A stretch of 64,000 bases of DNA from Yinghuangia soli. GTDB lineage: Bacteria; Actinomycetota; Actinomycetes; Streptomycetales; Streptomycetaceae. The notes under the pieces were generated by a model. The model did no database searches. It was not told the DNA's origin and was given only the letters and a program-made list of their open reading frames with translations. A program made the translations under genes and the position numbers. Position 1 is the stretch's first letter. The number at the start of each line of letters is the position of its first letter. This document shows, one piece after another, positions 56,262 through 63,697 of this stretch. Where the stretch lies: the NCBI RefSeq assembly GCF_021502675.1, contig NZ_JAKFHA010000018.1:62001-126000 (forward strand), in the 5' to 3' direction.

Positions 56262-58118
56262 TTACTGCGCCGCAGGGCCGGGGGCCGGGGGGATGAGTGC
56301 TGCCATCACGTCGGGTGGCAGTGACGGGTTCGCGGCTGCGGATTCCGCTGCCTCCCGGTCGGGGTCGGCGAGGAGTACGACGATGGTGTCCGGCGGCAGG
56401 GCCGGATGGCCGGCGGCGTGGCGCCGGGCTTTTGCGTCCCCGAGGTATACGAGCAGTGCCGTGCCGGTCGCCTGCGGGTGGCAGGCGATCGCCTTGAGTG
56501 CCTTGCGGGACGGCGGATTCTGCAGGGCCAAGGTCTCCAGAAGACCGGACGGGGTCTCCCGGTTCGCGGCGACCATGGCGGCGACCTGCGGGCCGTAGCG
56601 TTCGACCATGCTCCGCAGCCGGGACGGCGCCAGGCCGGGGTGCCCGGCGATCGACTTGAGGACTTTCGCGTCCCGGTCCTCCGCGAGCGCATCGCGGATC
56701 ACGTCCGGGAGGTCCCGGCGTTCGGCCAGGAGCATGCGGACCTCCGGGACCGGCGACCCGGCCAGCTCGGCGATCTCGTCCGGCGCGGCGGCGGCAATCC
56801 GCGGCAGCAGCGTAGGCCCGATCCGGCAGCACACGGCCAACTCCGCGAGCACGTCGAGCGGCACCCGCGGATTGTGCGCCAACCGGCGCTGCACATCGTG
56901 TCCCCGGTCGGCGGCCAGCATCCGCATCACGGCAGCGTCGATCCCCGGATTCTGAGCAAGAGCGCCGCGTACGCCCGGAACCGGGTCCTCGGCCAGCCGG
57001 ACCGCGGCCTCCTGCGGCAGGTCGGGGCGTTCCGCCAGCGCCTGCCGCAGCCACGCCGACGGGTGGTCCGCGTACCCGAGCAGTACGTCGGTCGGCGTCG
57101 CGGGATTCTCCATCGCCCGCGACACGGTGACGCGGACGGTGGACTCGTGCGATCCGTCGCACGCCGCTCCCGGCGGCAGCGTGCAGTCGGGCCGCGGGCA
57201 GTACGGATCGTGCACGAGCGGCGTGTCCTCAACGTCGCACACCAGGCACGCCTCCGCAGGCGGCAGCCCTTCGCCGGTGACCAGCACGGCCAGCACCTGC
57301 GGCGGCGTCGCCGGGTTGCACGCCAGCGCGGAGCGGACCTCGGCATGCAGGTGCTGCGCCAGGCGCACCGCCAGGTCCGCGTCCGCCCACAGGGCCAGTT
57401 CGGCGACGACCGCGACCACCGGGTCGGCGGCGAGCACGTCCTGCACATCGCCGGGAAGCCCCGGGCAGGCGGCCAATGTCTCCCGGCGCGCCGGGTCCGG
57501 GTGCCGGGCGAACCACCTTGCCCAGTCCGGGGCGCCGCAGCCCTCGTCCAGCATCGCGAGTGCCGTGTCCGGCCGCGTACAAGGATCCACGTCGGCGACG
57601 GACAGGTGTCGGGAGCGCGCGAGCTGCGCACCGATCTGGTCGGCGATCCGGGTTGCGATCGAGTCTGCGGTCGGGTCTGCAGTGGGGTCTGCGGTCTTGT
57701 CGGTGGTCTTGTCGGTGGTCTTGTCGGTGGTCTTGTCGGTGGTCTTGTCGGTGGTCTCGTCGGTGGTCGGGCCGGTGGTCGGGCCGACGAGTGCGTCGGC
57801 ACGACCCGGTGCTTCGGGATCGGCGGCGCCGATCGCTGCGGCGCGTGCCAGCAGCGCCAGGACCTGTTCGCGGTCGAGGTCCGCACGGGCGGCGAGCGTC
57901 AGCGCTGTATCGGCGTCCGCGACCGCGATCAGAGCCAGGAGCAGCCGGGGCGGCAGCGCCTCGTTGGCGGCCAGGCCGTGCAGGACGTCAGTCCTGGTGC
58001 GGTCGCTGCGCCCGTTGCCGTCTGCGCCGTCTGCATCCACAGGACGACATCCTGCCTGCGGGCCGGGCCCGGTGGCCTGCGCTTTTCGGCGTCCGGTTGT
58101 GCTGCGCCCGTTGCCCAT
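56262..58118 (-). CDS. Leucine-rich-repeat-variant-like protein with TTDK array
   Basis: 618 residues. Many ~24-residue helical repeats with the pattern NPxxPxxVLxxLA (for example RRLAHNPRVPLDVLAELAVC, ALAQNPGIDAAVMRMLAADRG, AAANPSLPPDVMAALIPP) resemble the LRV/HEAT superhelix. A cysteine cluster sits in the middle (CLVCDVEDTPLVHDPYCPRPDC), reminiscent of the Fe-S binding cluster of LRV proteins. N-terminal linker TTDKTTDKTTDK from 12-bp repeats. ATG 58118 has GAGGGGG upstream. Role unknown. Confidence 0.75.
   Translation of the reverse strand: MGNGRSTTGRRKAQATGPGPQAGCRPVDADGADGNGRSDRTRTDVLHGLAANEALPPRLLLALIAVADADTALTLAARADLDREQVLALLARAAAIGAADPEAPGRADALVGPTTGPTTDETTDKTTDKTTDKTTDKTTDKTADPTADPTADSIATRIADQIGAQLARSRHLSVADVDPCTRPDTALAMLDEGCGAPDWARWFARHPDPARRETLAACPGLPGDVQDVLAADPVVAVVAELALWADADLAVRLAQHLHAEVRSALACNPATPPQVLAVLVTGEGLPPAEACLVCDVEDTPLVHDPYCPRPDCTLPPGAACDGSHESTVRVTVSRAMENPATPTDVLLGYADHPSAWLRQALAERPDLPQEAAVRLAEDPVPGVRGALAQNPGIDAAVMRMLAADRGHDVQRRLAHNPRVPLDVLAELAVCCRIGPTLLPRIAAAAPDEIAELAGSPVPEVRMLLAERRDLPDVIRDALAEDRDAKVLKSIAGHPGLAPSRLRSMVERYGPQVAAMVAANRETPSGLLETLALQNPPSRKALKAIACHPQATGTALLVYLGDAKARRHAAGHPALPPDTIVVLLADPDREAAESAAANPSLPPDVMAALIPPAPGPAAQ
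57663..57779 (-). repeat. 12-bp tandem array encoding TTDK repeats
   Basis: On the plus strand CTTGTCGGTGGT occurs five times exactly (57696-57755), flanked by degenerate units (CTCGTCGGTGGT, CGGGCCGGTGGT; GTCTGCGGTCGG, GTCTGCAGTGGG). In the minus-strand protein this gives TTDK and PTAD repeats between the N-terminal domain and the superhelix. Exact repetition implies variable length. Confidence 0.92.
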
Positions 58119-58348
58119 GCCCGAGCCCCCTCGTGGCTTCGTGGCCGGGAATCGAGGCAAACACAGGCGCGGATCGGTCTGGCCGACGCCGGGCAGGGCC
58201 GGGTGTCGGCGGCCTGTCGGTGCGGGAGAAAAAAGAAATCGGGAAAAGATCGCCCCGGGGTGTCGATCCGGCCGGGTCCCGTTCGTCGTCATGGTGTGCG
58301 GCACCCGCCGCACGAGGAACAGGACAGCACGGCCGGGGCATCTCACCC

Positions 58349-58374
58349 GGTTCTCGACCGCCCGGTCGAGAACC
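58349..58374. promoter_or_regulatory. Perfect 26-bp dyad upstream of the DGPF/sigma operon
   Basis: GGTTCTCGACC (58349-58359), loop GCCC, GGTCGAGAACC (58364-58374), without mismatch, ~82 bases before GTG 58457. It is followed by the direct repeat GATCACT x2 (58384-58397). Could be a repressor site or an mRNA stem. A TGTCGA word (58261) 17 bases before CGTC upstream is a candidate ECF42-type promoter, recalled from literature and uncertain. Confidence 0.6.
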
Positions 58375-58456
58375 ACGATCGATCACTGATCACTGATCGC
58401 CTGAGACGCGCCGGCCCGCGGGTCGGCAGATCCGCGGAACCGACAGGAGCAGGACC

Positions 58457-58807
58457 GTGAAGTACATGCTGCTGATCAACGCCGGATCGGCGGACGCCGA
58501 CGGCGGCGCCGCCGAATGCACCGTCGAGGACTGGATGGCGTACGACAAGGAGGTCAAGGACGCGGGCATCTTCGTGTCCGGCGAGTCGCTCGCCGACCTG
58601 GTCACCGCCACGACCGTGCGCGTCGCCGCGGACGGCAAGCGGTCCGTGACCGACGGCCCGTTCGCCGAGACGCGCGAGGTCCTGGGCGGGTTCTACGTCA
58701 TCGACGTGCCCGACCTGGATGTCGCTCTGGACTGGGCCGCCCGCTGCCCCGGCGCCCTGGGCACCGGCAACATCGTGGTCCGCCCGATCGCCGACTTCGG
58801 GGACTGA
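58457..58807 (+). CDS. YCII/DGPF family protein
   Basis: 116 residues. KRSVTDGPFAETREVLGGFYVIDVPDLDVALDWAARCP is the DGPF signature of the YCII-like ferredoxin fold. DGPF proteins are the conserved genomic partner of ECF42 sigma factors. GTG 58457 has AGGAG upstream. The stop is one base from the ATG of the sigma gene, so they form an operon. Confidence 0.92.
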   Translation: MKYMLLINAGSADADGGAAECTVEDWMAYDKEVKDAGIFVSGESLADLVTATTVRVAADGKRSVTDGPFAETREVLGGFYVIDVPDLDVALDWAARCPGALGTGNIVVRPIADFGD

Positions 58808-58808
58808 C

Positions 58809-60644
58809 ATGTCGGACGGCACGACCGCAGGAGCCGGCGCGACGGGCCGTCCCGCGTACTCAACCCGTCACGATCCCGATCGGGGCCGCGACGACCGCCC
58901 GGGCGGACCGGACCGGTCTGCTCGTCCCGCCCGTACCGGCAGCCTCGACGGCCCGGACGGGCGGGATCCGGCCGGGCGCGCCGGGTCGGGAGCAGGGGCC
59001 GGGGGTGCCCCGGACCCTCGGCGGGGCCGGGCGGCCGACCGATCTGCCGGCCCGGGGCCTGGCGGGTCACCTGGCAGGCCGCCCGGCCGCCCCTCGCCGC
59101 CCCCGGGCACCGGGGACGCAGCTTCCTCGGGACCGGACACGCCCCATGACACCGGCGACCACCCGTACGACCACGACGACGTCCACGCGCACGATCCCGT
59201 GGACAGGCCTGACGCCGATCAGGACGGGCTTGGGGAGGGGTGCGAGGACGGTCGCGAACCGGCGGACGACGAGCTCGAGGCTCGTCCGACCGGCAAGCCC
59301 GGTCGCCCCGGCCACTACGGCCAATCCGGAGAGCCCGAACAGCCCGGAGAGCGCGCGGAGTCACGAGAGCCCGGGGAGTCAGCAGGGTCTGGAGCACCCG
59401 CCGAGCCCAGCCCGACCCGGCAGGCCGTCGAGTCGGTGTTCCGTGAGGAACGCGGCCGGCTCCTCGCCTCCCTCGTTCGCCGCTTCGGAGATTTGGACCT
59501 GGCCGAGGAAGCCGCGTCCGAGGCCGTCGAGGCCGCGCTGCGGACCTGGCCCGCCGACGGAGTCCCGTCGCGCCCCGGCGCCTGGCTGCTCACCACCGCC
59601 CGCCGCAAGGCGGTCGACCGGCTGCGCCGCGACCAGGCGTACGCCGCACGGCTGGCCGTCCTGCAGGTCGAGGCGGACCGCGCCGACCCGGCGCCGCCCG
59701 CCGGTACCGACGGCGGCCTCCCGGACGACCGCCTGCAGCTGTTCTTCACGTGCGCGCACCCGGCGCTCGCGGAGGAGGACCGCATCGCGCTGACGCTGCG
59801 CTGCCTGGCCGGCTTGACCACGCCGGAGGTGGCCCGGGCGTTCCTCGTGCCGACTGCCACGATGGCCCAGCGGATCGTGCGCGCGAAGAAGAAGATCCGC
59901 GAGGCCCGCATCCCGTTCCGCGTCCCCGGCGCGGACGAACTCCCCGACCGGCTCCCCGGCGTCCTCCAGGTCGTCTACGCGGTCTTCACCGAGGGGTACG
60001 CCGCCAGTTCGGGCCCCGAACTGCAGCGCCTCGACCTGGCCGAGGAAGCCCTGCGCCTGGCGCGCATCCTGCACCGGCTGCTGCCCGCCGAACGCGAAGT
60101 CTCCGGGCTCCTCGCGCTCATGCTCCTCACCCACGCCCGGCGCGACGCCCGCACCACCGAGGACGGCGCCCTGGCCATGCTCGACGAGCAGGACCGCACC
60201 CGCTGGGACCGCACGATGATCACCGAGGGGCAGCAGCTGACCGTCGCCGCGCTCACCGGCGGCCCGCCCGGCCCGTACGGCGTGCAGGCCGCGATCGCCG
60301 CGCTGCACGACGAGGCGGACGGCGTCGCCTCGACCGACTGGCCGCAGATCGTCGCCCTCTACGACGTGCTCACCGCCCTGACCCCGTCCCCGGTCGTCGC
60401 CCTCAACCGCGCCGCGGCCGTGGCCATGCGCGACGGACCCGGCGCCGGCCTCGCACTCCTCGACGAACTCGCCGGGGAACCGCAGTTGCGCGCCTACCAC
60501 CCGTACCAGGCGGCCCGCGCCGACCTGCTCAGCCGCCTCGGCCGCCGCGACGACGCCGCAGCCGCATACCGCGAGGCCCTCGCCCTGGCCGGCACGGAAC
60601 CCGAACGGGCCTACCTGCGCCGCCGCCTCGACGCCCTGCACTGA
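58809..60644 (+). CDS. ECF42-type RNA polymerase sigma factor with long N-terminal extension
   Basis: 611 residues. Residues ~205-400 are the sigma core: region 2 (AVESVFREERGRLLASLVRRFGDLDLAEEAASEAVEAAL; RPGAWLLTTARRKAVDRLRR) and region 4 (LTLRCLAGLTTPEVARAFLVPTATMAQRIVRAKKKIREA). The C-terminal ~210 residues are the TPR-like extension of this group (AHDEADGVASTDWPQIVALYDVLT ... LALLDELAGEPQLRAYHPYQAARADLLSRLGR). Typical relatives are ~410 residues; here ~200 extra N-terminal residues are Gly/Pro/Asp/Arg-rich and disordered. GGGGA precedes ATG 58809. Probably works with the DGPF partner; no anti-sigma gene is adjacent. Confidence 0.88.
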   Translation: MSDGTTAGAGATGRPAYSTRHDPDRGRDDRPGGPDRSARPARTGSLDGPDGRDPAGRAGSGAGAGGAPDPRRGRAADRSAGPGPGGSPGRPPGRPSPPPGTGDAASSGPDTPHDTGDHPYDHDDVHAHDPVDRPDADQDGLGEGCEDGREPADDELEARPTGKPGRPGHYGQSGEPEQPGERAESREPGESAGSGAPAEPSPTRQAVESVFREERGRLLASLVRRFGDLDLAEEAASEAVEAALRTWPADGVPSRPGAWLLTTARRKAVDRLRRDQAYAARLAVLQVEADRADPAPPAGTDGGLPDDRLQLFFTCAHPALAEEDRIALTLRCLAGLTTPEVARAFLVPTATMAQRIVRAKKKIREARIPFRVPGADELPDRLPGVLQVVYAVFTEGYAASSGPELQRLDLAEEALRLARILHRLLPAEREVSGLLALMLLTHARRDARTTEDGALAMLDEQDRTRWDRTMITEGQQLTVAALTGGPPGPYGVQAAIAALHDEADGVASTDWPQIVALYDVLTALTPSPVVALNRAAAVAMRDGPGAGLALLDELAGEPQLRAYHPYQAARADLLSRLGRRDDAAAAYREALALAGTEPERAYLRRRLDALH

Positions 60645-60668
60645 CGGCCCATCCGCACCACCGCAGGC

Positions 60669-60712
60669 CCCGACACCGCCCCGACACCGCCCCGACACCG
60701 CCCCGACACCAC
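60669..60712. repeat. Four 11-bp tandem repeats behind the sigma gene
   Basis: CCCGACACCGC at 60669, 60680 and 60691, and CCCGACACCAC at 60702, 24 bases after the sigma stop codon. Confidence 0.9.
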
Positions 60713-60837
60713 TGTGCCCCGACATCGCACGGACACCGAACCGGCGCCGGACGTATCGCGCCGGACGTACCGCGCCCCCCGCGGTACGCCGCACCCGTTC
60801 GTCCCGTCCGGCACATCACCCAGGAGGACCGATCCCC

Positions 60838-61167
60838 ATGCCCCACAACACCGCATCCGCAGCCGCTTCGGCTTCCGTTTCTGCGCCCGCACCGGGGCAG
60901 CCGATCGACACGACGTTCACCGGCGCGATCACCAAGGACGGCACCAGCGGCTGGGCGTGCGTGGTGATGCCCGGCTCCCGCGACTTCTTCGGCACCGGCA
61001 AGGCCGTCAAGATCGCCGGCACCGTCGACGGACACCCGTTCCAGGCGACGATGCTCCCGGTCGGCGGCGGAACGCACATGCTCCCGCTGAAGGCCGCCCT
61101 GCGAAAGACCCTCGGCAAGGAACCGGGAGACACCGTCACCATCCGCCTGGAACGCCGCTTCACCTGA
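60838..61167 (+). CDS. DUF1905 domain protein
   Basis: 109 residues. After an Ala/Ser-rich start, FTGAITKDGTSGWACVVMPGSRDFFGTGKAVKIAGTVDGHPFQATMLPVGGGTHMLPLKAALRKTLGKEPGDTVTIRLERR is a complete DUF1905 beta-barrel, a small domain often fused to YdeI-like proteins. Function unknown. CAGGAGGA lies ~10 bases before ATG 60838. The gap to the ankyrin gene (61168-61495) holds no supported gene. Confidence 0.88.
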   Translation: MPHNTASAAASASVSAPAPGQPIDTTFTGAITKDGTSGWACVVMPGSRDFFGTGKAVKIAGTVDGHPFQATMLPVGGGTHMLPLKAALRKTLGKEPGDTVTIRLERRFT

Positions 61168-61495
61168 GAACCCGAGACCCCGCGTCCTTGAGAAGCCGCG
61201 TCGGCACTTCACATTCTCGGCCGTCGCGTCGCCGACCGGGCCCGGATGGCCGTCCACGACCCGGAGGAGCCCTGACGACCCGAACACGGAAATCCGCACC
61301 CGGAGTGCGCGCACCGACGCTCCCCGAGCCGGACACCGCGGCGCGGCCTCGGTGTACCGCTTTCCGGTCCGATACTCGCCAGGGGCAGACCGCTTCCCAC
61401 GGGCGGGGCGCCCCATCCAGGCGCTTGCGCCGAGGCGGTATCGTGCCGCCGGGTCCTGGCGGATGACCAGAACCCGGCGACGAAGGGGGAGTCGG

Positions 61496-62527
61496 ATGTC
61501 CACGGGCAGTTTTGCCGAGGCCTGTGCGACCGGCGACTCGGCGGCGGTGAACCAGGCGCTGCAGGACGGAGCGATACTCGGGCCGCTCGACGGTTCCGGG
61601 GTCACGCCGCTGCATCTGGCGGCGGCGGCCAGGTCCGCCGAGGTCGTTGCGGCCCTGCTGGGAGCGGGCGCGGACCCGAGTGCGGCGACGACCCAGGAAG
61701 CCGTCACCGAACGCTGGTTCGCCGACGGGGGCGAGGCCGTGTTCCTCGCCGGCTCCACGCCGCTGCACGTCGCCGTGGACAGCCTCACGATGGGCAGCAT
61801 CCCGGACCCTGCCGTCGTACGGCTCCTCATCGACGCGGGTGCCGACCTCGGCGCTGTGGACTCCGACGACGACACCCCGCTCGGGGTCTGCTTCCAGTGC
61901 CTGACCTTCGACGAAGCCCTGACGCTGGCGCAGACCGAGTGCATCCGGCTGCTGCTGGCGGCCGGCGCAAATCCGAACATCGCCCTGTCGCCCACGCAGA
62001 CGCCGCTGGCCCTCGTCGAGGGGGACTCCGAGCGCACGCGGGTGCTGCGCGAACTGCTGTGGGACGCCGGCGCGGTGCCGCCACCGCCGGCCGGCGGCCC
62101 TGGCGAGCGCGTCATCGAACAGCTCGGACGACTCGGCGGGCAGGTGCCCGACCAGTTCGCGCCGATCGACTGGGTTGTCGCCACACCGGCCGGCAAGAGA
62201 CAGGTGCCCGAGTGGGCGCAGCGGCTCTTCGCCGTCGCCTTCACGACCGGCGACGTCCGCGTCGACGACTACTCCGATGCCGTCGTCAGCTTCTACGGCA
62301 CAGAGATCGAGAACGGGTACTTCCGCGAGCAGCGCGCCTGGTACGGCATCGGCCAGAAGGGCGACTACCACTGGTACATCGCCGACCTGGACGAGCAGTG
62401 CACGGACGACCCGACGATCCACCGCCTCGACATGGAGGGCGGGGACGACGCCCTCGGCGACGGGCGCGGGCTCATCCAGGAGCTGGCCGGGATGAAGGTC
62501 GTCACGCGAAGGCCAGGTGCGCGGTGA
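61496..62527 (+). CDS. Ankyrin-repeat protein with a C-terminal orphan domain
   Basis: 343 residues. Ankyrin repeats: SGVTPLHLAAAARSAEVVAALLGAGADPSA, GSTPLHVAVDSLTMGSIPDPAVVRLLIDAGADLGAVDSDDDTPLGV and ECIRLLLAAGANPNIALSPTQTPLALV. The C-terminal ~110 residues (WAQRLFAVAFTTGDVRVDDYSDAVVSFYGTEIENGYFREQRAW ... WYIADLDEQCTDDPTIHRLDMEG) resemble the sheet of SMI1/SUKH-like immunity domains, tentatively. GGGGGAG gives the start ATG 61496. Confidence 0.82.
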   Translation: MSTGSFAEACATGDSAAVNQALQDGAILGPLDGSGVTPLHLAAAARSAEVVAALLGAGADPSAATTQEAVTERWFADGGEAVFLAGSTPLHVAVDSLTMGSIPDPAVVRLLIDAGADLGAVDSDDDTPLGVCFQCLTFDEALTLAQTECIRLLLAAGANPNIALSPTQTPLALVEGDSERTRVLRELLWDAGAVPPPPAGGPGERVIEQLGRLGGQVPDQFAPIDWVVATPAGKRQVPEWAQRLFAVAFTTGDVRVDDYSDAVVSFYGTEIENGYFREQRAWYGIGQKGDYHWYIADLDEQCTDDPTIHRLDMEGGDDALGDGRGLIQELAGMKVVTRRPGAR

Positions 62528-62740
62528 GTACGGCCATGTCCTCGCCGGTGGGGTGGAAGCAGCTGCGAAGGCTGTCGGCCCCGGCCGCCACAACATCGGG
62601 ATGAAACCGAGGCTGACAGGTCGAACAGCAAGCTGAGAAGGGGCGGCGCGACACCGTTCGGCGGTCGCCGAGCGCATTGCCGCCCCTCACGTGACCGCGC
62701 TTCACATGCCCGGCCCTCCTTGGCCGTTCCTCCCGGCGGG

Positions 62741-63697
62741 TCAGCGTGCGTACAGGTAGCGGTTGACCGCCGCGAGGTCGGTGTTCCAGAACGTGGACGT
62801 CGCGCTGGGGCCGAACTTCACCGCCTGCCAGCCTTCCGGCAGCGACAGGTCGATCGGGTTGCCGGTGTAGCCGTCGTTCACGGCGTCGCGCAGGTTGACC
62901 GCCATCGACCGCGACGCCTCCAGCGACTCGTTCGCCCGGTACAGGAAGATCCCGGAGTAGGCCTTCTGGCCGGGGGCGAGGGTGGCGATCGCCGCGGCGG
63001 GCGACTCCATGGGGCCGATGGAGTCGTGGACGACGCCGTGGAAGACGACGTCCGGGTAGAAGTGCAGGGTGCAGGCCGATGCGCTGGTGTTGGTCGCGGT
63101 CATGAGCAGGTGCCGGACGGACCGCTGCGCGTCACCGCTCAGCACGACCGACACGTCTGAACTGGCGCAGGACCTGGTGCCGTTCGTCCCGCCGGTGCCG
63201 CCGCCCGAATTGTTCGGGGCGCCGGTGTTCGGAGCTCCGGTGGCCGGCCGCGTCGCCGTCCCGGTGCCGGTACCCGGCCCGGGGGTCGCGGGCGGCAGCG
63301 CGGGCAGGGTCGCCGTCCCGCCCTGGTGCGTACCGCTCGGGGACGGGTTTCCGGGGGCGGTTGTCGCAGCAGGGCCCGTGGTCGGCGGCTGGGCGGGGCC
63401 GGTCTCGGCGGGCGGCGAAGTTGCGATGGTCGCGGGCGGGTTCGCCAGGTGCGCCTCGTCGCCGCCGCTGCCCATGAGGGCGACCGCGGCCACCACCGCG
63501 CCGGCGGTCACCGCCGACACCGCGCACACGGCCATGCTCGCCCGGCGGCGCCGGATGCCGCGGCGGCGGGAATCGATGGACGCGAGGTCCGGCGGCCGGA
63601 CGAGGACGTCACCGGCGTGCATGCTCAGTTGCGTACGCAGCCAGTCCTCCCCCGGCGTGCCGTCGGTGCCGTGCGTATGCGGATCAGGCGCGTCCAT
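62741..63697 (-). CDS. Membrane-anchored DUF4232-like protein behind a sigma factor
   Basis: 318 residues: cytoplasmic N-terminus (~60 residues, LRTQLSMHAGDVLVRPPDLASIDSRRRGIRRRR), one membrane helix (MAVCAVSAVTAGAVVAAVALMG), a Pro/Thr/Gly linker and an extracellular DUF4232-type beta domain (CASSDVSVVLSGDAQRSVRHLLMTATNTSASACTLHFYPDVVFHG). This layout is common directly downstream of SigE-family sigma genes and suggests an anti-sigma-like or sensory partner. It overlaps the sigma gene by 14 bases. GGAAGGAA upstream of ATG 63697. Confidence 0.82.
   Translation of the reverse strand: MDAPDPHTHGTDGTPGEDWLRTQLSMHAGDVLVRPPDLASIDSRRRGIRRRRASMAVCAVSAVTAGAVVAAVALMGSGGDEAHLANPPATIATSPPAETGPAQPPTTGPAATTAPGNPSPSGTHQGGTATLPALPPATPGPGTGTGTATRPATGAPNTGAPNNSGGGTGGTNGTRSCASSDVSVVLSGDAQRSVRHLLMTATNTSASACTLHFYPDVVFHGVVHDSIGPMESPAAAIATLAPGQKAYSGIFLYRANESLEASRSMAVNLRDAVNDGYTGNPIDLSLPEGWQAVKFGPSATSTFWNTDLAAVNRYLYAR

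Noticed and set aside
57663-57779. 12-bp repeat array considered as a CRISPR or operator array
   Set aside because: Units are contiguous with no spacers and lie in frame in a coding region.
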